Assembly (NCBI RefSeq): GCF_949987515.2
Contig: NC_082687.1
Coordinates: 119,951,838-120,015,837, forward strand
Source of the DNA: Delphinus delphis
Lineage: Eukaryota; Chordata; Mammalia; Artiodactyla; Delphinidae
DNA length: 64,000 nucleotides
Direction of reading: 5' to 3'
The position numbers and the translations under genes were made by a program. Positions 23,214 to 35,740 of the stretch are shown here, one piece after another. How positions within the stretch are numbered: the first letter of the stretch is position 1; each line of letters starts with the position of its first letter. The notes under the pieces are model-generated. The model ran no database searches. It worked only from the letters and a program-made list of their open reading frames with translations, and was not told the DNA's origin.

Positions 23214-26200
23214 GTAAGTAGAATATATTTTCTTGTACTTTATTGTTCTCTGTGTATGGATTAACAACTGCCAGATTTTAAGCAGTGGTTGACTGAAGTT
23301 AGAATGCTTACAGTACCATTTGTTTATTTTTTGGGGAGAAGATTTTAATCTATGCTTCTATGAATATTTGCTCTGGAAGGCTGTTTTCCTTAGACTGCCT
23401 CCTTGTCTGACTTAGGAGGAGTGGGATGAGGAGAAAGACATAGCTTATCTTTCCTGTTTCAGATCAGCTCTTCCATTCCCCATCCCAACATACAAGCAAA
23501 CACTTTTGTTTTATTATAAAAGTGATAAATCCTTGTGGTAAATATGTTTTTGCCAAATTAATCTTCTCATCTCTTTCCTCACTCTTTATGCACTTGACAG
23601 TGGGCTTTTCCAGTAATAAGTTTTTTTGTCTTATATTGCCGAACTTTTCTAGGTGTACACAAATAATACAAGACAGTGTATACTTAAATTGCAGAGAGAG
23701 GGAAGAAATACGAGTGAATGAATGAGTATGAACAAATAAGAAGAAATACAAATAAAATACCAAGGAAGGGAGAGGTTACTGTAGGCTGTTACTGCCCAGG
23801 ATGTTTTGTGGAAGGATGGTGTTTGACTTGAATTTTAGCATAGGAATTAGAAAGATACAGAGAGGAAAGTAGGAAGGGTAAGATGGGGTGAGAGAGGAAA
23901 GGGAGGGTAATGGTAATATTTATTGAGGTAATATTTATTGAGCATCCTTTGTGTGCCACATGCCACAGGCATTTTGCATATGTTGTCTCACTTAATGCTC
24001 ACAGCAGACTTATGAGGGTAGGTGTTATTTTCCTATTAACATGTTGGGGAATTGAGGCCCATAAGGATTAATTAACTCACACAGGTTACACAGCTGTTTT
24101 TTTCTGAGTGCAGGCGTATGCTTCTTTCATGACACTGCAGGATGCATGGTAGGGTTATGGTAGAGGTGAAGTGTATATAAAGGGAATTATAATGATTCAT
24201 GATTTGTAGGTAGGATTGGATTACCATTTCAACTTCAAGTTTTTTTTTTCCTAATTGACAAACATGAACTACTGTAAATTATCATTAATGAAAAATAAAA
24301 AGTAAAATGAAATGCAAAACAATACTGTGAAATATAACGTCATAAAAGCAGCATTTAAAAATTACCTTTTAGTTTAATTAAAGGCAGAATTCTTTCTTGT
24401 TTCCTTTTTAACATTTATTTATTTATTTTGGCTGTGCTGGGTCTTAGTTGCAGCAATCGGGATCTTCATTGCAGCATACGGGATCTTTAGTTGCAGCTTG
24501 CGGACTCTTAGTTGCAGCATGCATGCGGGATCTAGTTCCCAACCAGGGATCAAACCTGGGCCCACTGTGTTGGGAGCGTGGAGTCTTACCCACTGGACCA
24601 CCAGGGAAGTCCCAGCAGAATTCTTTCTTATTTCCTAGGTGCCCCTTCTCCTGTCACCTTGATTTTCTCATTTTCACATTGTATACAGCTCCTTTCTTTA
24701 AGGTGGAAATAATAGCAACGAACAGAAAAACCTTGAGGGATTGTTTAATCCCTCTGTTTTACTAATGGCCTTACGCTGTTGAAGGGGATGGGGGGACGTG
24801 GTACAGTGAAAAGGCCATAATCCTCAGGTGGTTACTCTCTGGGAAAGAAGCGTACTTTCTCAGCAAATACCTTTTTTTTTTTTTTTTTTTTTTTATTTAC
24901 GGTACGCGGGCCTCTCACTGTTGTGGCCTCTCCCGTTGCGGAGCACAGGCTCCAGACGCGCAGGCTCAGCGACCATGGCTCACGGGCCCAGCCGCTCCGC
25001 GGCATGTGGGATCTTCCCGGACCGCGGCACAAACCCATGTCCCCTGCATCTGCAGGCGGACTCTGAACCGCTGCGCCACCAGGGAAGTCCTCAGCAAATA
25101 CCTTTTGCCTTTCTGAAGGGCCCGTAACTACCTGCTCTTCACACGGTGATTTACAGTAAAAATTAATGCAAAATGACTTTAGCTTAAAACAATGTTGTAC
25201 CATGAAAATAAGTGTTCAAAAGAATTGTTCTAGAAATAATTTTTATGGGCAAATCATAGCACTTGCTACCTCAGAGCTACTACCATCAATCTAAGCTACC
25301 TTGAGGAATGTTGTATTTTGACTCTCAATGACTGCTTTGTTTTATCTATGTTAAATAATTTTTTTTTGTTGTTTTGCGGTACGCGGGCCTCTCACTGCTG
25401 TGGCCTCTCCTGTTGTGGAGCACAGGCTCCGGACGCGCAGGCTCAGCGGCCATGGCTCACGGGCCCAGCCGCTCTGTGGCATGTGGGATCCTCCCGGACC
25501 CGGGCACGAACCCGTGTCCCCTGCATCGGCAGGTGGACTCTCAACCACTGTACCACCAGGGAAGCCCTATGTTAAATAATTTTTAAAAAATTTTACGAAC
25601 TTAATATGATGGTACTAAAAGGTTACACCTATTAAATTGCTTTATATTACTGTCTTAATCTAGAAAATAGTTATACTATTTAAATGGATAAGTAAAAGAA
25701 AATTTATTGAAAAATACTTTCTTGTGTTTCACGTTTTGTGTGTTTACGAACTAGGTTTTTTGGGAATACTATAAATTTTATAAGTGACCATAAACTTTTC
25801 ATGAAAAACTCATGATCAAATTTAGAATATTGTTTACTGTAGTAATATTTACTGGTGTTCTTTAAAAGTAAGTTATCGTCTTATCAATTGCAGCAAAATA
25901 GTATTTGGTGGCCTATTTAATATAGATATATCTTGAAGTAGGTTAAAATTGTCACTTTTTTCCAATAGTAGTTTAAAAGCAGAGACTGTTGACTTTTTAA
26001 AAAGTGACTTTTCGGGCTTCCCTCCCTGGTGGTACAGTGGTTAAGAATCCACCTGCCAGTGCAGGGGACACGGGTTCGAGCCCTGATCCAGGAAGATCCC
26101 ACATGCCATGGAGCAGCTAAGCCCGTGTGCCACAACTACTGAGCCTGCACTCTAGATCCCGTGAGCCACAGCTACTGAGCCCATGTGCCACAACTACTGA

Positions 26201-29200
26201 AGCCCATGCGCCTGGAGCCCATGCTCCACAACAAGAGAAGCCACCACAATGAGAAGCCCGCACCCCGCAACGAAGAGTAGCCCCGCTCGCCACAACTAGA
26301 GAAAGCCCGTGCGCAGCAACAAAGATCTAACACAGCCAAAAATAAAATAAATAAATTTATTTAAAAAAAAAGTGACTTTTCTCTGATGTAAAAAAAAAAG
26401 TTTTCTTTATTTTTAAGTGGACTGTATTAGAAGTGAGCTTTTAGCCTAATAAAGGTAGTTTTCTTTTTCATAATATTCAGAAATATGGACTTTTTCGTCC
26501 CAGAACATCTTTGTGTATGTTTAATAACTAAAGCAGTACAAAGGAGTGAAAAAGAAAACAGGAAAAAAAGAGAAGCAGTTTTACTTGAAACATTGCTTTA
26601 CTTCATCTGATTGAAATCTGTGTTTTTCTGGCTAATGACTTACAGGGAATGAAGAAAGTTGGATAAAGAATCAACTTCTGGTTTTGAAAATTCAAGTTAT
26701 TAAATTGTAAGAGGACATTTTACCATATGGAAGTAAATCCTCTTGTTTCTGAACATGATAAATGATCTTTCACTAACAAATTTTTATTGAGATACTAAGA
26801 TGATTGAAGGAAACATATAGTGAGATCCTTTATTTTCTGCATTTTTTTCTCCCAACAGCTACCATTTTGTCCTGTGGATGGATTATTTATCTCACATATT
26901 ATAATTCTCGGAATGTTGGTCTTATTTTAACACTGGTTCTTAACAGATTATACAAGCATGGCTATATCCATATTGGTAAGTTTTGAGTAATTTTTTTCTT
27001 CTGTGTAATCTTGAGATGTATATTGTAAATATGTATGTTATAAACAGATAGTAGCTTTAGGAATTTACCTTTGTTTTATGAAAGTTAAACTAATCTAACT
27101 GGAATTTCTCTCATATAGCATATACTTCAAGTAGAGTTGAACTACCACTTGGTTATGTCCTTTACCTCATTCTTATTTCTTAAAGTGTTTCTAAGCCTTT
27201 TTTTTTTTTTTTTGGCTCATAAGAGATAATCATTAAAATAATTTGAAAAATCTAGACATATAAAATATGGAACTAGAAGTTTCTTGAGGTCCTGCTATCC
27301 AAAGAAAATTTCTAATGCTTGATGAAGTTTTACTGTTTTTTTTTAAACTGATACCTAAAAAATCTATAACTGTAAGTGGAATCATCTTGTGTATTTCATT
27401 TTGTAGCCTTCTTTATTAGTTTAGCTTGACTACTTATAAATGGGAAGTTTGCAAATAGATAGGAGGGTGTATTAGGAAGTTATATGCCTTAGAAAGCCCT
27501 AAACCACTGGGGAAAAGGGGTGAGGAGTCAGCAAATAGAATGTTTCTGATCTTCCTTAGAGTTGAGTACCTCTTAGTGGTCATAAATAAAACTTCTCTCA
27601 AACATAAGTACTCTTTCATTAATTTGAGGCAATGACTGGTTCCTGGAGTCACCCAAATTAATGGAGAAGAATGGTGAATTAGTCACTGCTTTGGGTTTTC
27701 TGTTTGTTTGTTTTTTATACTGAAGGTTCTTACTAGTCATCAATTTTATACACATCAGTGTATATATATCAATCCCAATCACCCAATTCAGCACACCACT
27801 ATCCCCACCCCACTGCGGTTTTCGCCCCTTGGTGTCCATACGTTTGTTCTCTACATCTGTGTCTCAACTTCTGCCCTGCAAACCAGTTCATCTGTACCAT
27901 TTTTCTAGGTTCCACATACATGCGTTAATATACGATATTTGTTTTTCTCTTTCTGACTTACTTCTCTCTGTATGACAGTCTCTAGATCCATCCACGTCTC
28001 AACAAATGACTCAATTTCGTTCCTTTCTATGGCTGAGTAATATTCCATTGTATATATGTACCACTACTTCTTTATCCATTCGTCTGTCGATGGGCATTTA
28101 GGTTGCTTCCATGACCTGGCTATTGTAAATAGTGCTGCAATGAACATTGGGGTGCATGTGTCTTTTTGAATTATGGTTTTCTCTGGGTATGAGCCCAGTA
28201 GTGGGATTGCTGGATCATATGGTAATTCTATATTTAGTTTTTTAAGGAACCTCCATACTGTTCTCCATAGTGACTGTATCAATTTACATTCCCCCCAACA
28301 GTGCAAGAGGGTTCCCTTTTCTCCACACCCTCTCCAGCATTTGTTGTTTGTAGATTTTCTGATGATGCCCATTCTAACTGGTGTGAGGTGATACCTCATT
28401 GTACGTTTGATTTGCATTTCTCTCATAATTAGTGATGTTGAGCAGCTTCTTGACCATCTGTATGTCTTTTTTGGAGAAATGTCTATTTAGGTCTTCTGCC
28501 CATTTTTGGATTGGGTTGTTTGTTTCTTTAATATTGAGCTGCATGAGCTGTTTATATATTTTGGAGATTAATCCTTTGTCCGTTGATTCGTTTGCAAATA
28601 TTTTCTCCCATTCTGAGGGTTGTCTTTTGGTCTTGTTTATGGTTTCCTTTGCTGTGCAAAAGTTTTGAAGTTTCATTAGGTCCCATTTGTTTATTTTTGT
28701 TTTTATTTCCATTACTCTAGGAGGTGGATCAAAAAAGATCTTGCTGTGGCTTGTGTCAAAGAGTGTTCTTCCTATGTTTTCCTCTAAGAGTTTTATAGTG
28801 TCCGGTCTTACATTTAGGTCTCGAATCCATTTTGAGTTTATTATTGTGTATGGTGTTAGGGAGTGTTCTAATTTCATTCTTTTACATGTAGCTGTCCAGT
28901 TTTCCCATCACCACTTATTGAAGAGACTGTCTTCTCTCCATTGTATATCTTTGCCTCCTTTGTCATAGATTAGTTGACCATGGGTGCGTGGGTTTATCTC
29001 TGGGCTTTCTGTCTTGTTCCATTGATCTATGTTTCTGTTTTTGTGACACTACCATAGTTTCTTGATTACTGTAGCTTTGTAGTATAGTCTGAAGTCAGGG
29101 AGTCTGATTCCTCCAGCTCTGTTTTGTTCCCTCAAGACTGCTTTGGCTATTTGGGGTCTTTTGTGTCTCCATACGAATTTTAAGATGATTTGTTCTAGTT

Positions 29201-32200
29201 CCGTAAAAAATGCCATTGGTAATTTGATAGGGATTGCATTGAATTTGTAGATAGCTTTGGGTAGTATAGTCATTTTCACAATATTGATTCTTCCAATCCA
29301 AGAACATGGTATATCTCTCCATCTGTTGGTATCATCTTTAATTTCTTTTATCAGTGTCTTATAGTTTTCTGCATACGGGTCTTTTGTTTCCCTAGGTAGG
29401 TTTATTCCTAGGTATTTTATTCTTTTGGTTGCAATGGTAAATGGGAGTGTTTCCATAATTTCTCTTTCAGATTTTTCATCATTAGTGTATAGGAATGCAA
29501 GAGATTTCTGTGCATTAATTTTGTATCCTGCAACTTTACCAAATTCATCAATTAGCTCTAGAAGTTTTCTGGTGGCATTTTTAGGATTCTCTATGTATAG
29601 TATCATGTCATCTGCAAACAGTGACAGTTTTACTTCTTCTTTTCCAGTTTGTATTCGTTTTATTTCTTTTTCTTCTCTGATTGCCATGGCTAGGACTTCC
29701 AAAACTATGTTGAATAATAATGGCAAGAGTGGACATCCTTGTCTCATTCCTGATGTTAGAGGAAATGCTTTCAGTTTTCACCATTGAGAATGATGTTTGC
29801 TGTGGGTTTGTCATATATGGCCATTATTATGTTGAGGTAGGTTCCCTATATGCCCACTTTCTGGAGAGTTTTTATCATAAATGGGTGTTGAATTTTGTCG
29901 GAAGCATCTTCTGCATCTATTGAGATGATCGTATGGTTTTTATTCTTCAATTTGTTAATATGGTGGATCACATTGATTGATTTGCATATATTGAAGAATC
30001 CTTGCATCCCTGGGATAAATCTGACTTGATCATGGTGTATGATTCTTTTAATGTGTTGTTGGATTCTGTTTGCTAGTATTTTGTTGACTTTTGCATCTAT
30101 ATTCATCAGTGATATTGGTCTGTAATTTTCTTTTTTTGTAGTGTCTTTGTCTGGTTTTGGTATCAGGGTGATGGTGGCCTCATAGGATGAATTTGGGAGT
30201 GTTCCTTCCTCTGCAATTTTTGGAAGAGTTTGAGAAGGATGGGTGATAGCTCTTCTCTAAATGTTTGATAGAATTCACCTGTGAAGTCCTGGACTTTTGT
30301 TTGTTGGAAGAGTTTTAATCACAGTTTCAATTTCATTATTTGTGATTGGTCTGTTCATATTTTCTGTTTCTTCCTGGTTCAGTCTTGGAAGGTTATACCT
30401 TCCTAAAAATTTGTCCATTTCTTCCAGGTTCTCCATTTTATTGGCATAGAGTTGCATGTAGTAGTCTCTTAGGATGCTTTGTATTTCTGCAGTGTCTGTT
30501 TTAACTTCTTTTTCATTTCTAATTTTATTGATTTGAGTCTTCTCACTCTTTTTCTTGATGAGTCTGGCTAATGGTTTATCAATTTTATTTATCTTCTCAA
30601 AGAACCATCTTTTAGTTTTATTGATCTTTGCTATTGTTTTCTTTGTTTCTATTTCATTGATTTCTGCTCTGATCTTTATGATTTCATTCCTTCTGCTAAC
30701 TTTGGGTTTTGTTTGTTCTTTCTCTGGTTCCTTTAGGTGTAAGTTTTTATTGTTTACTTGAGATTTTTCTTGTTTCTTGAAGTAGGCTTGTATAGCTATA
30801 AACTTCCCTCTTAGAACTGCTTTTGCTGCATCCCATAGGTTTTGGATCGTCGTGTTTTCATTGTCATTTGTCTCTAGGTATTTTTTGATTTCCTCTTTGA
30901 TTTCTTCAGTGATCTCTTGGTTATTTAGTAACGTATTGTTTAGTCTCCATGTGTACGTGTTTTTTACATGTTTTTTTCCCTGTAATTGGCTTCTAATCTC
31001 ATAGCGTTGTGGTCAGACAAGATGCTTGATATGATTTCATTTTTCTGAAATTTACTGAGGCTTCATTTGTGACCCAAGATGTGATCTATCCTGGAGAATG
31101 TTCCATGCGCACTTGAGAAGAAAGTGTAATCTGCTGTTTTCGGATGGAATGTCCTATAAATATCAGTTAAATCTATCTGGTCTGTTGTGTCATTTAAAGC
31201 TTCTGTTTCCTTATTTATTTCCATTTTGGGTGATCTGTCCATTGGTGTAAGTGAGGTGTTAAAGTCCCCCACTATTATTGTGTTACTGTCGATTTCCTCT
31301 TTTATAGCTGTTAGCAGTCGCCTTATGTATTGAGGTGCTCCTATGTTGGGTGCGTATATATTTATAATTGTTATATCTTCTTCTTGGATTGATCCCTTGA
31401 TCATTATGTAGTGTCCTTCCTCGTCTCTTGTAACATTCTTTATTTTAAAGTCTATTTTATCTGATATGAGAATTGCTACTCCAGCTTTCTTTTGATTTCC
31501 ATTTGCATGGAATATCTTTTTCCATCCCCTCACTTTCAGTCTGAATGTGTCCCTAGGTCTGAAGTGGGTCTCTTGTAGACAGCATATATATGGGTCTTGT
31601 TTTTGTATCCATTCAGCAAGCCTGTGTCTTTTGGTTGGAGCATTTAATCCATTAACATTTAAGGTAATTATCGATATGTAGGTTCCTATGACCATTTTCT
31701 TAATTGTTTTGGGTTTGTTTTTGTAGGTCCTTTTCTTCTCTTGTGTTTCCCACTTAGAGAAGTTCCTTTAGCATTTGTTGTAGAGCTGGTTTGGTGGTGC
31801 TGAATTCTCTTAGCTTTTGCTTGTCTGTAAAACTTTTGATTTCTCCATCGAATCTGAATGAGATCCTTGTCAGGTAAAGTAATCTTGCCTGTAGGGTAGT
31901 TGTAGTTTCTTCCCTTTCATCACTTTAAGTATATCATGCCACTCCCTTCTGGCTTGTAGAGTTTCTGCTGAGAAATCAGCTGTTAACCTTATGGGAGTTC
32001 CCTTGTATGCTGTTTGTCGTTTTTCCTTTCCTGCTTTTAATAATTTTTCTTTGTCTTTAATTTTTGCCAATTTGATTACTATGTGTCTCGACGTGTTTCT
32101 CCTTGGGTTTATCCTGTATGGGATTCACTGCGCTTCCTGGACTTCGGTGGCTACCTCCTTTCCCATGTTAGGGAAGTGTTTGACTATAATCTCTTCAAAT

Positions 32201-35200
32201 ATTTTCTCTGGTCCTTTCTCTCTCTCTTCTCCTTCTGGGACCCCTATAATGTGAATGTTGTTGCGTTTAATGTTGTCCCAGAGGCCTCTTAGGCTGTCTT
32301 CATTTCTTTTCATTCCTTTTTCTTTATTCTGTTCCGCAGCAGTGAATGCCACCATTCTGTCTTCCAGGTCACTTATCCATTCTTCTGCCTCAGTTATTCT
32401 GCTATTGATTCCTTCTAGTGTAGTTTTCATTTCAGTTATTGTATTGTTCATCTCTGTTTGTTTGTTCTTTAATTCTTCTAGGTCTTTGTTAAACATTTCT
32501 TGCATCTTCTCGATCTTTGCCTCCATTCTTTTTCTGAGGTCCTGGATCATCTTCACTATCATTATTCTGAATTCTCTTTCTGGAAGGTTGCCTATCTCCA
32601 CTTCATTTAGTTGTTTTTCTGGGGTTTTATCTTGTTCCTTCATCTGGTATATAGCCCTCTGCCTTTTCATCTTGTCTGTGTTTCTGTGAATGTGGATTTT
32701 GTTCCACAGGCTTCAGGATTGTAGTTCTTCTTGTTTCTCCTGTCTGCCCCCTGCACTGCTTTGGGTTTATTTAATGGCTATGCCTAGTTAAGGGACTTAT
32801 CCATAGGAAGTAGCTGTTTAAACTAGTGTTCTCAAAAAATAAAATAAAATAAAATAATGTTCTCATATAGTTATTTAGTAGCTCAGTTCATAGTGATGAT
32901 ATGTGTGGCACTTTTATTATATTTGAGGGAAAAATGTTAGAAGGTTAGTAAGGCTTTAAGGATATCAGAAAGGGAGTAGGGAGAGAACATTTAATTATTG
33001 AGTAAATTGAATGCTAGGAGCATTTAAAGCTTTAAGGGCTCTACTGTCTTTCAAAACAATTACATTAATTGCTGTTGTTTTTTTCCTACAACAGGCTCCT
33101 TTTCTTTCTCTGTTCTTTCTGGAAAAGTCATGGTTCGTGAAATCTATTACATTACAGAAGACATGTCTATTAGGTAAGAATAAATACATAAATAAATGTG
33201 GGCCCATCTTAAACAAATTTGAAATATTTCAAAATTTTTCTTGATTATGATACTGTATTGAATATGACTTGCTTTTTATATGAGAAATGTTGGCCTTTTC
33301 AAATAAAATCATAAATCAAAAATCATTTTCTTCAGTGACTCATACTTGGTGAATTGATTTTTTTAAATGTTTCTATCAGTGGACTAATTTAGCTAAGGTT
33401 TAAGCTGGCAAAATATTATTGAATAGCAGCTTATGGAAATGAATAATCTTATATCATCTGTAGTTTTAAATATTGAGCCATTAGATTACCTGACCATTTT
33501 TGTTGTAGAATTCATTGTGGTCATTTGTTATGTAAGCAAGGATCAGAGACGTTGATAACTCTCATCCATTAGTTCCTTAGTATAGATAGTAAGTTTTTAG
33601 AATTTTTTAGCGCTTACTAGCATTTCTAATTTTACCTTAAGGTGGAAATGAAATCTGAATATAATAAGAAATGATAGTTCATATGTTTGATATATTCCAT
33701 CTTCTGTAAGCCTTGAAAGAAAATCTTACTCTTATTTTTGTGATTTGCTTAAAATTTGTTACTTAGATAAAACTTGAAGATATGGAATTAGTTGAGAGGT
33801 GCTAGGGTTTGGCAGCCCTCATACCTCACTTATAACAGAGAGGTAACTTCTTTGTGAGTCTAAAATTATTTCCAAGTTAAAAGTAAAAAGGAAAAGTTAA
33901 GCTATAATTCCATGCTTCTGGGATATGAAGTGTTGTATCATTGTAGAAATGAAAGAAAATCTTTAAAAGTTTTCCCTTAGTGTGCTAATATCCCCCTTTG
34001 AAGATTTGGCTTTTAGTTTATATAATTTTAACTCCTTTTTTAAATTTTAAAAATTTTAAATTTAAATTTATAAAAGAAAAAGTTTTTTCTGTTAACACTT
34101 TATTTTCCTGTTAAATGTAATGTGCTATTACAGTTTACCTAAATAGAAGAATCTAAGAGCTTTGCAAATCTTCTTTTCCTTTCTTAACTGGAAGATTATG
34201 AAACATCTTGGTATGCTAGTGTCCTGTTGAAAATTTTGTGTATTTCCTTATTATCAATTGCCTGCATTTTATAATAACTAATTAAGAAATGAGTTAAGGA
34301 AATTGTTACTTAAGCTTTCATTTCTGTAATTTATCTTGCTTAGAATTCAAGATGGATTTATAATTTTTCGGTGGTGGAAAATGTATAACCCAAAGCAGAA
34401 GCAACATGGTGAGCTTTCATTTTTTCATGTGTTTGAAATCTTCAGTCATATAATCAGAATTTTCATTTGTAGATGTTGGAATGTCTCACATTTTGTAATA
34501 GTTAAAAATATTTTTAAAAGCTTTGGAGTTTACAGAACTGATTTTAATACCCCTTGGCTGGAAATCCTTCAGCAGCTTTCCTCTTGCATGGTTAAATGTA
34601 GTTTCTTTAGCCTATTATTTACTTAGGGTTATTCTCAGTATGACCCTTACCCACATTTCCACCCTTACCTCCTATTACATCTATGGACTTAATCCCATAC
34701 TGTGGTTAGAGTGGCCTTCCTAGCACTCTTTAATCATTCTACTAAGACACTTCTCTTACTTTTCAGCTTCTTTGACTTTATTTATACTTTTACGTGACAT
34801 TGTGACTAATTCTCATTTATCTACTATGGTAAGGATGAGCAGAAAAGAGGAATTGCAGACTTTGACTCTCTTCTGGTTCTGCTTTTTATCATCAGAATTT
34901 TCTCTCAGAATATTGTCCTCAAATCTTCATTTCACAACTGTAGGTGTTCCTGTCTGTGAATGTACCCTTCCTTCTCTACATTAACCACACCAGTGGCCTC
35001 AAGGAGAGTACACCTTGTCTTTACTTTCTAGAATATTGATTCTCAAACATTTTTGATCTCAGGAACCTATTACATTGTTCTAAATTATTGAGGATTCCAA
35101 AGAGCTTTTATTCATGTAAGTTATATCTATTTATATTTACTGCATTCAAAATTAAGCCTGATCATTATAGAAACGTTTTTATTTCATTAAAAATACCTAT

Positions 35201-35697
35201 CATAAATCCATTACATATTAAAATAAATAACAAATTTAATGAAGAATAACTTTTCCAAAGCAAAAAAATTAGTGAAAAGAGTGACACTGTTTTATATTTT
35301 GCAAATATTTGAAATATCCTAATGGAAGATAATTGAATTCTCACCTCTGCTTTTATATTCAGTCTGTTGTACCATATACTTCATGTAGCCTTTAAAAAAC
35401 TCCACTGTCCACTCATGGGAGAATGAGAAAAAGTCAAACATGTTAGTATAATACTATCAAAATAATTCTGACTTTGTGGTCCTCCGAAAAGGGTTTCAGT
35501 ATCTCCCCAGAGGTCCCTGGACCATACTTTGATAACTACAGAGATTTTAAGTGGGACCTGGGAGTGTAAGGTCAAAAGAGGATGAAACCCCTCCACCTTT
35601 TCTTAGCGATGAAGACCTCTGTTTCTGGCACCCCATTGAGATTCTGAAATGGTGGTTGGTTCTGTATAACTTTGGAATTTTGCAATTAAATGTTGGG

Positions 35698-35740
<43 letters not shown>

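Larger units (their letters stand above)
23214..26858 (+). other. BLTP1: BLTP1 intron 3
   Basis: GT-AG intron. It holds a MIR and four CHR SINEs between 24.4 and 26.4 kb. The parts at about 23220-23900 and 26385-26850 show nothing recognisable. Confidence 0.9.
27684..32768 (-). mobile_element. L1 LINE, ~5 kb, antisense, with 15-bp target duplication
   Basis: CACTGCTTTGGGTTT occurs exactly at 27684-27698 and 32754-32768 and bounds the element. Reading on the minus strand there is about 80 bp of leader, ORF1 (from 32670), ORF2 (from 31695), a 3' UTR and an A-rich tail at 27699-27717. The leader is much shorter than a full L1 5' UTR, so the copy is 5'-truncated and lacks its promoter. Both ORFs are disabled. 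It lies antisense to BLTP1, the orientation that introns tolerate best. Confidence 0.95.
26976..33094 (+). other. BLTP1: BLTP1 intron 4
   Basis: GT-AG intron. Most of it (27684-32768) is one antisense L1 with its target duplications. The flanks, about 26980-27680 and 32770-33090, show no element. (AAAAT)n at 32827-32854 is a short microsatellite. Confidence 0.9.

Noticed and set aside
24832..25586. Overlapping open frames of 65-123 codons with [24 protein letters not shown] products
   Set aside because: They recur at every CHR SINE (for example 18072-18392, 25318-25575, 52080-52448). They are translations of the SINE itself, not genes.
28432..29923. Open frames of 67-120 codons on the + strand in intron 4
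   Set aside because: Antisense shadows of L1 ORF2; the real (broken) coding strand is the minus strand.
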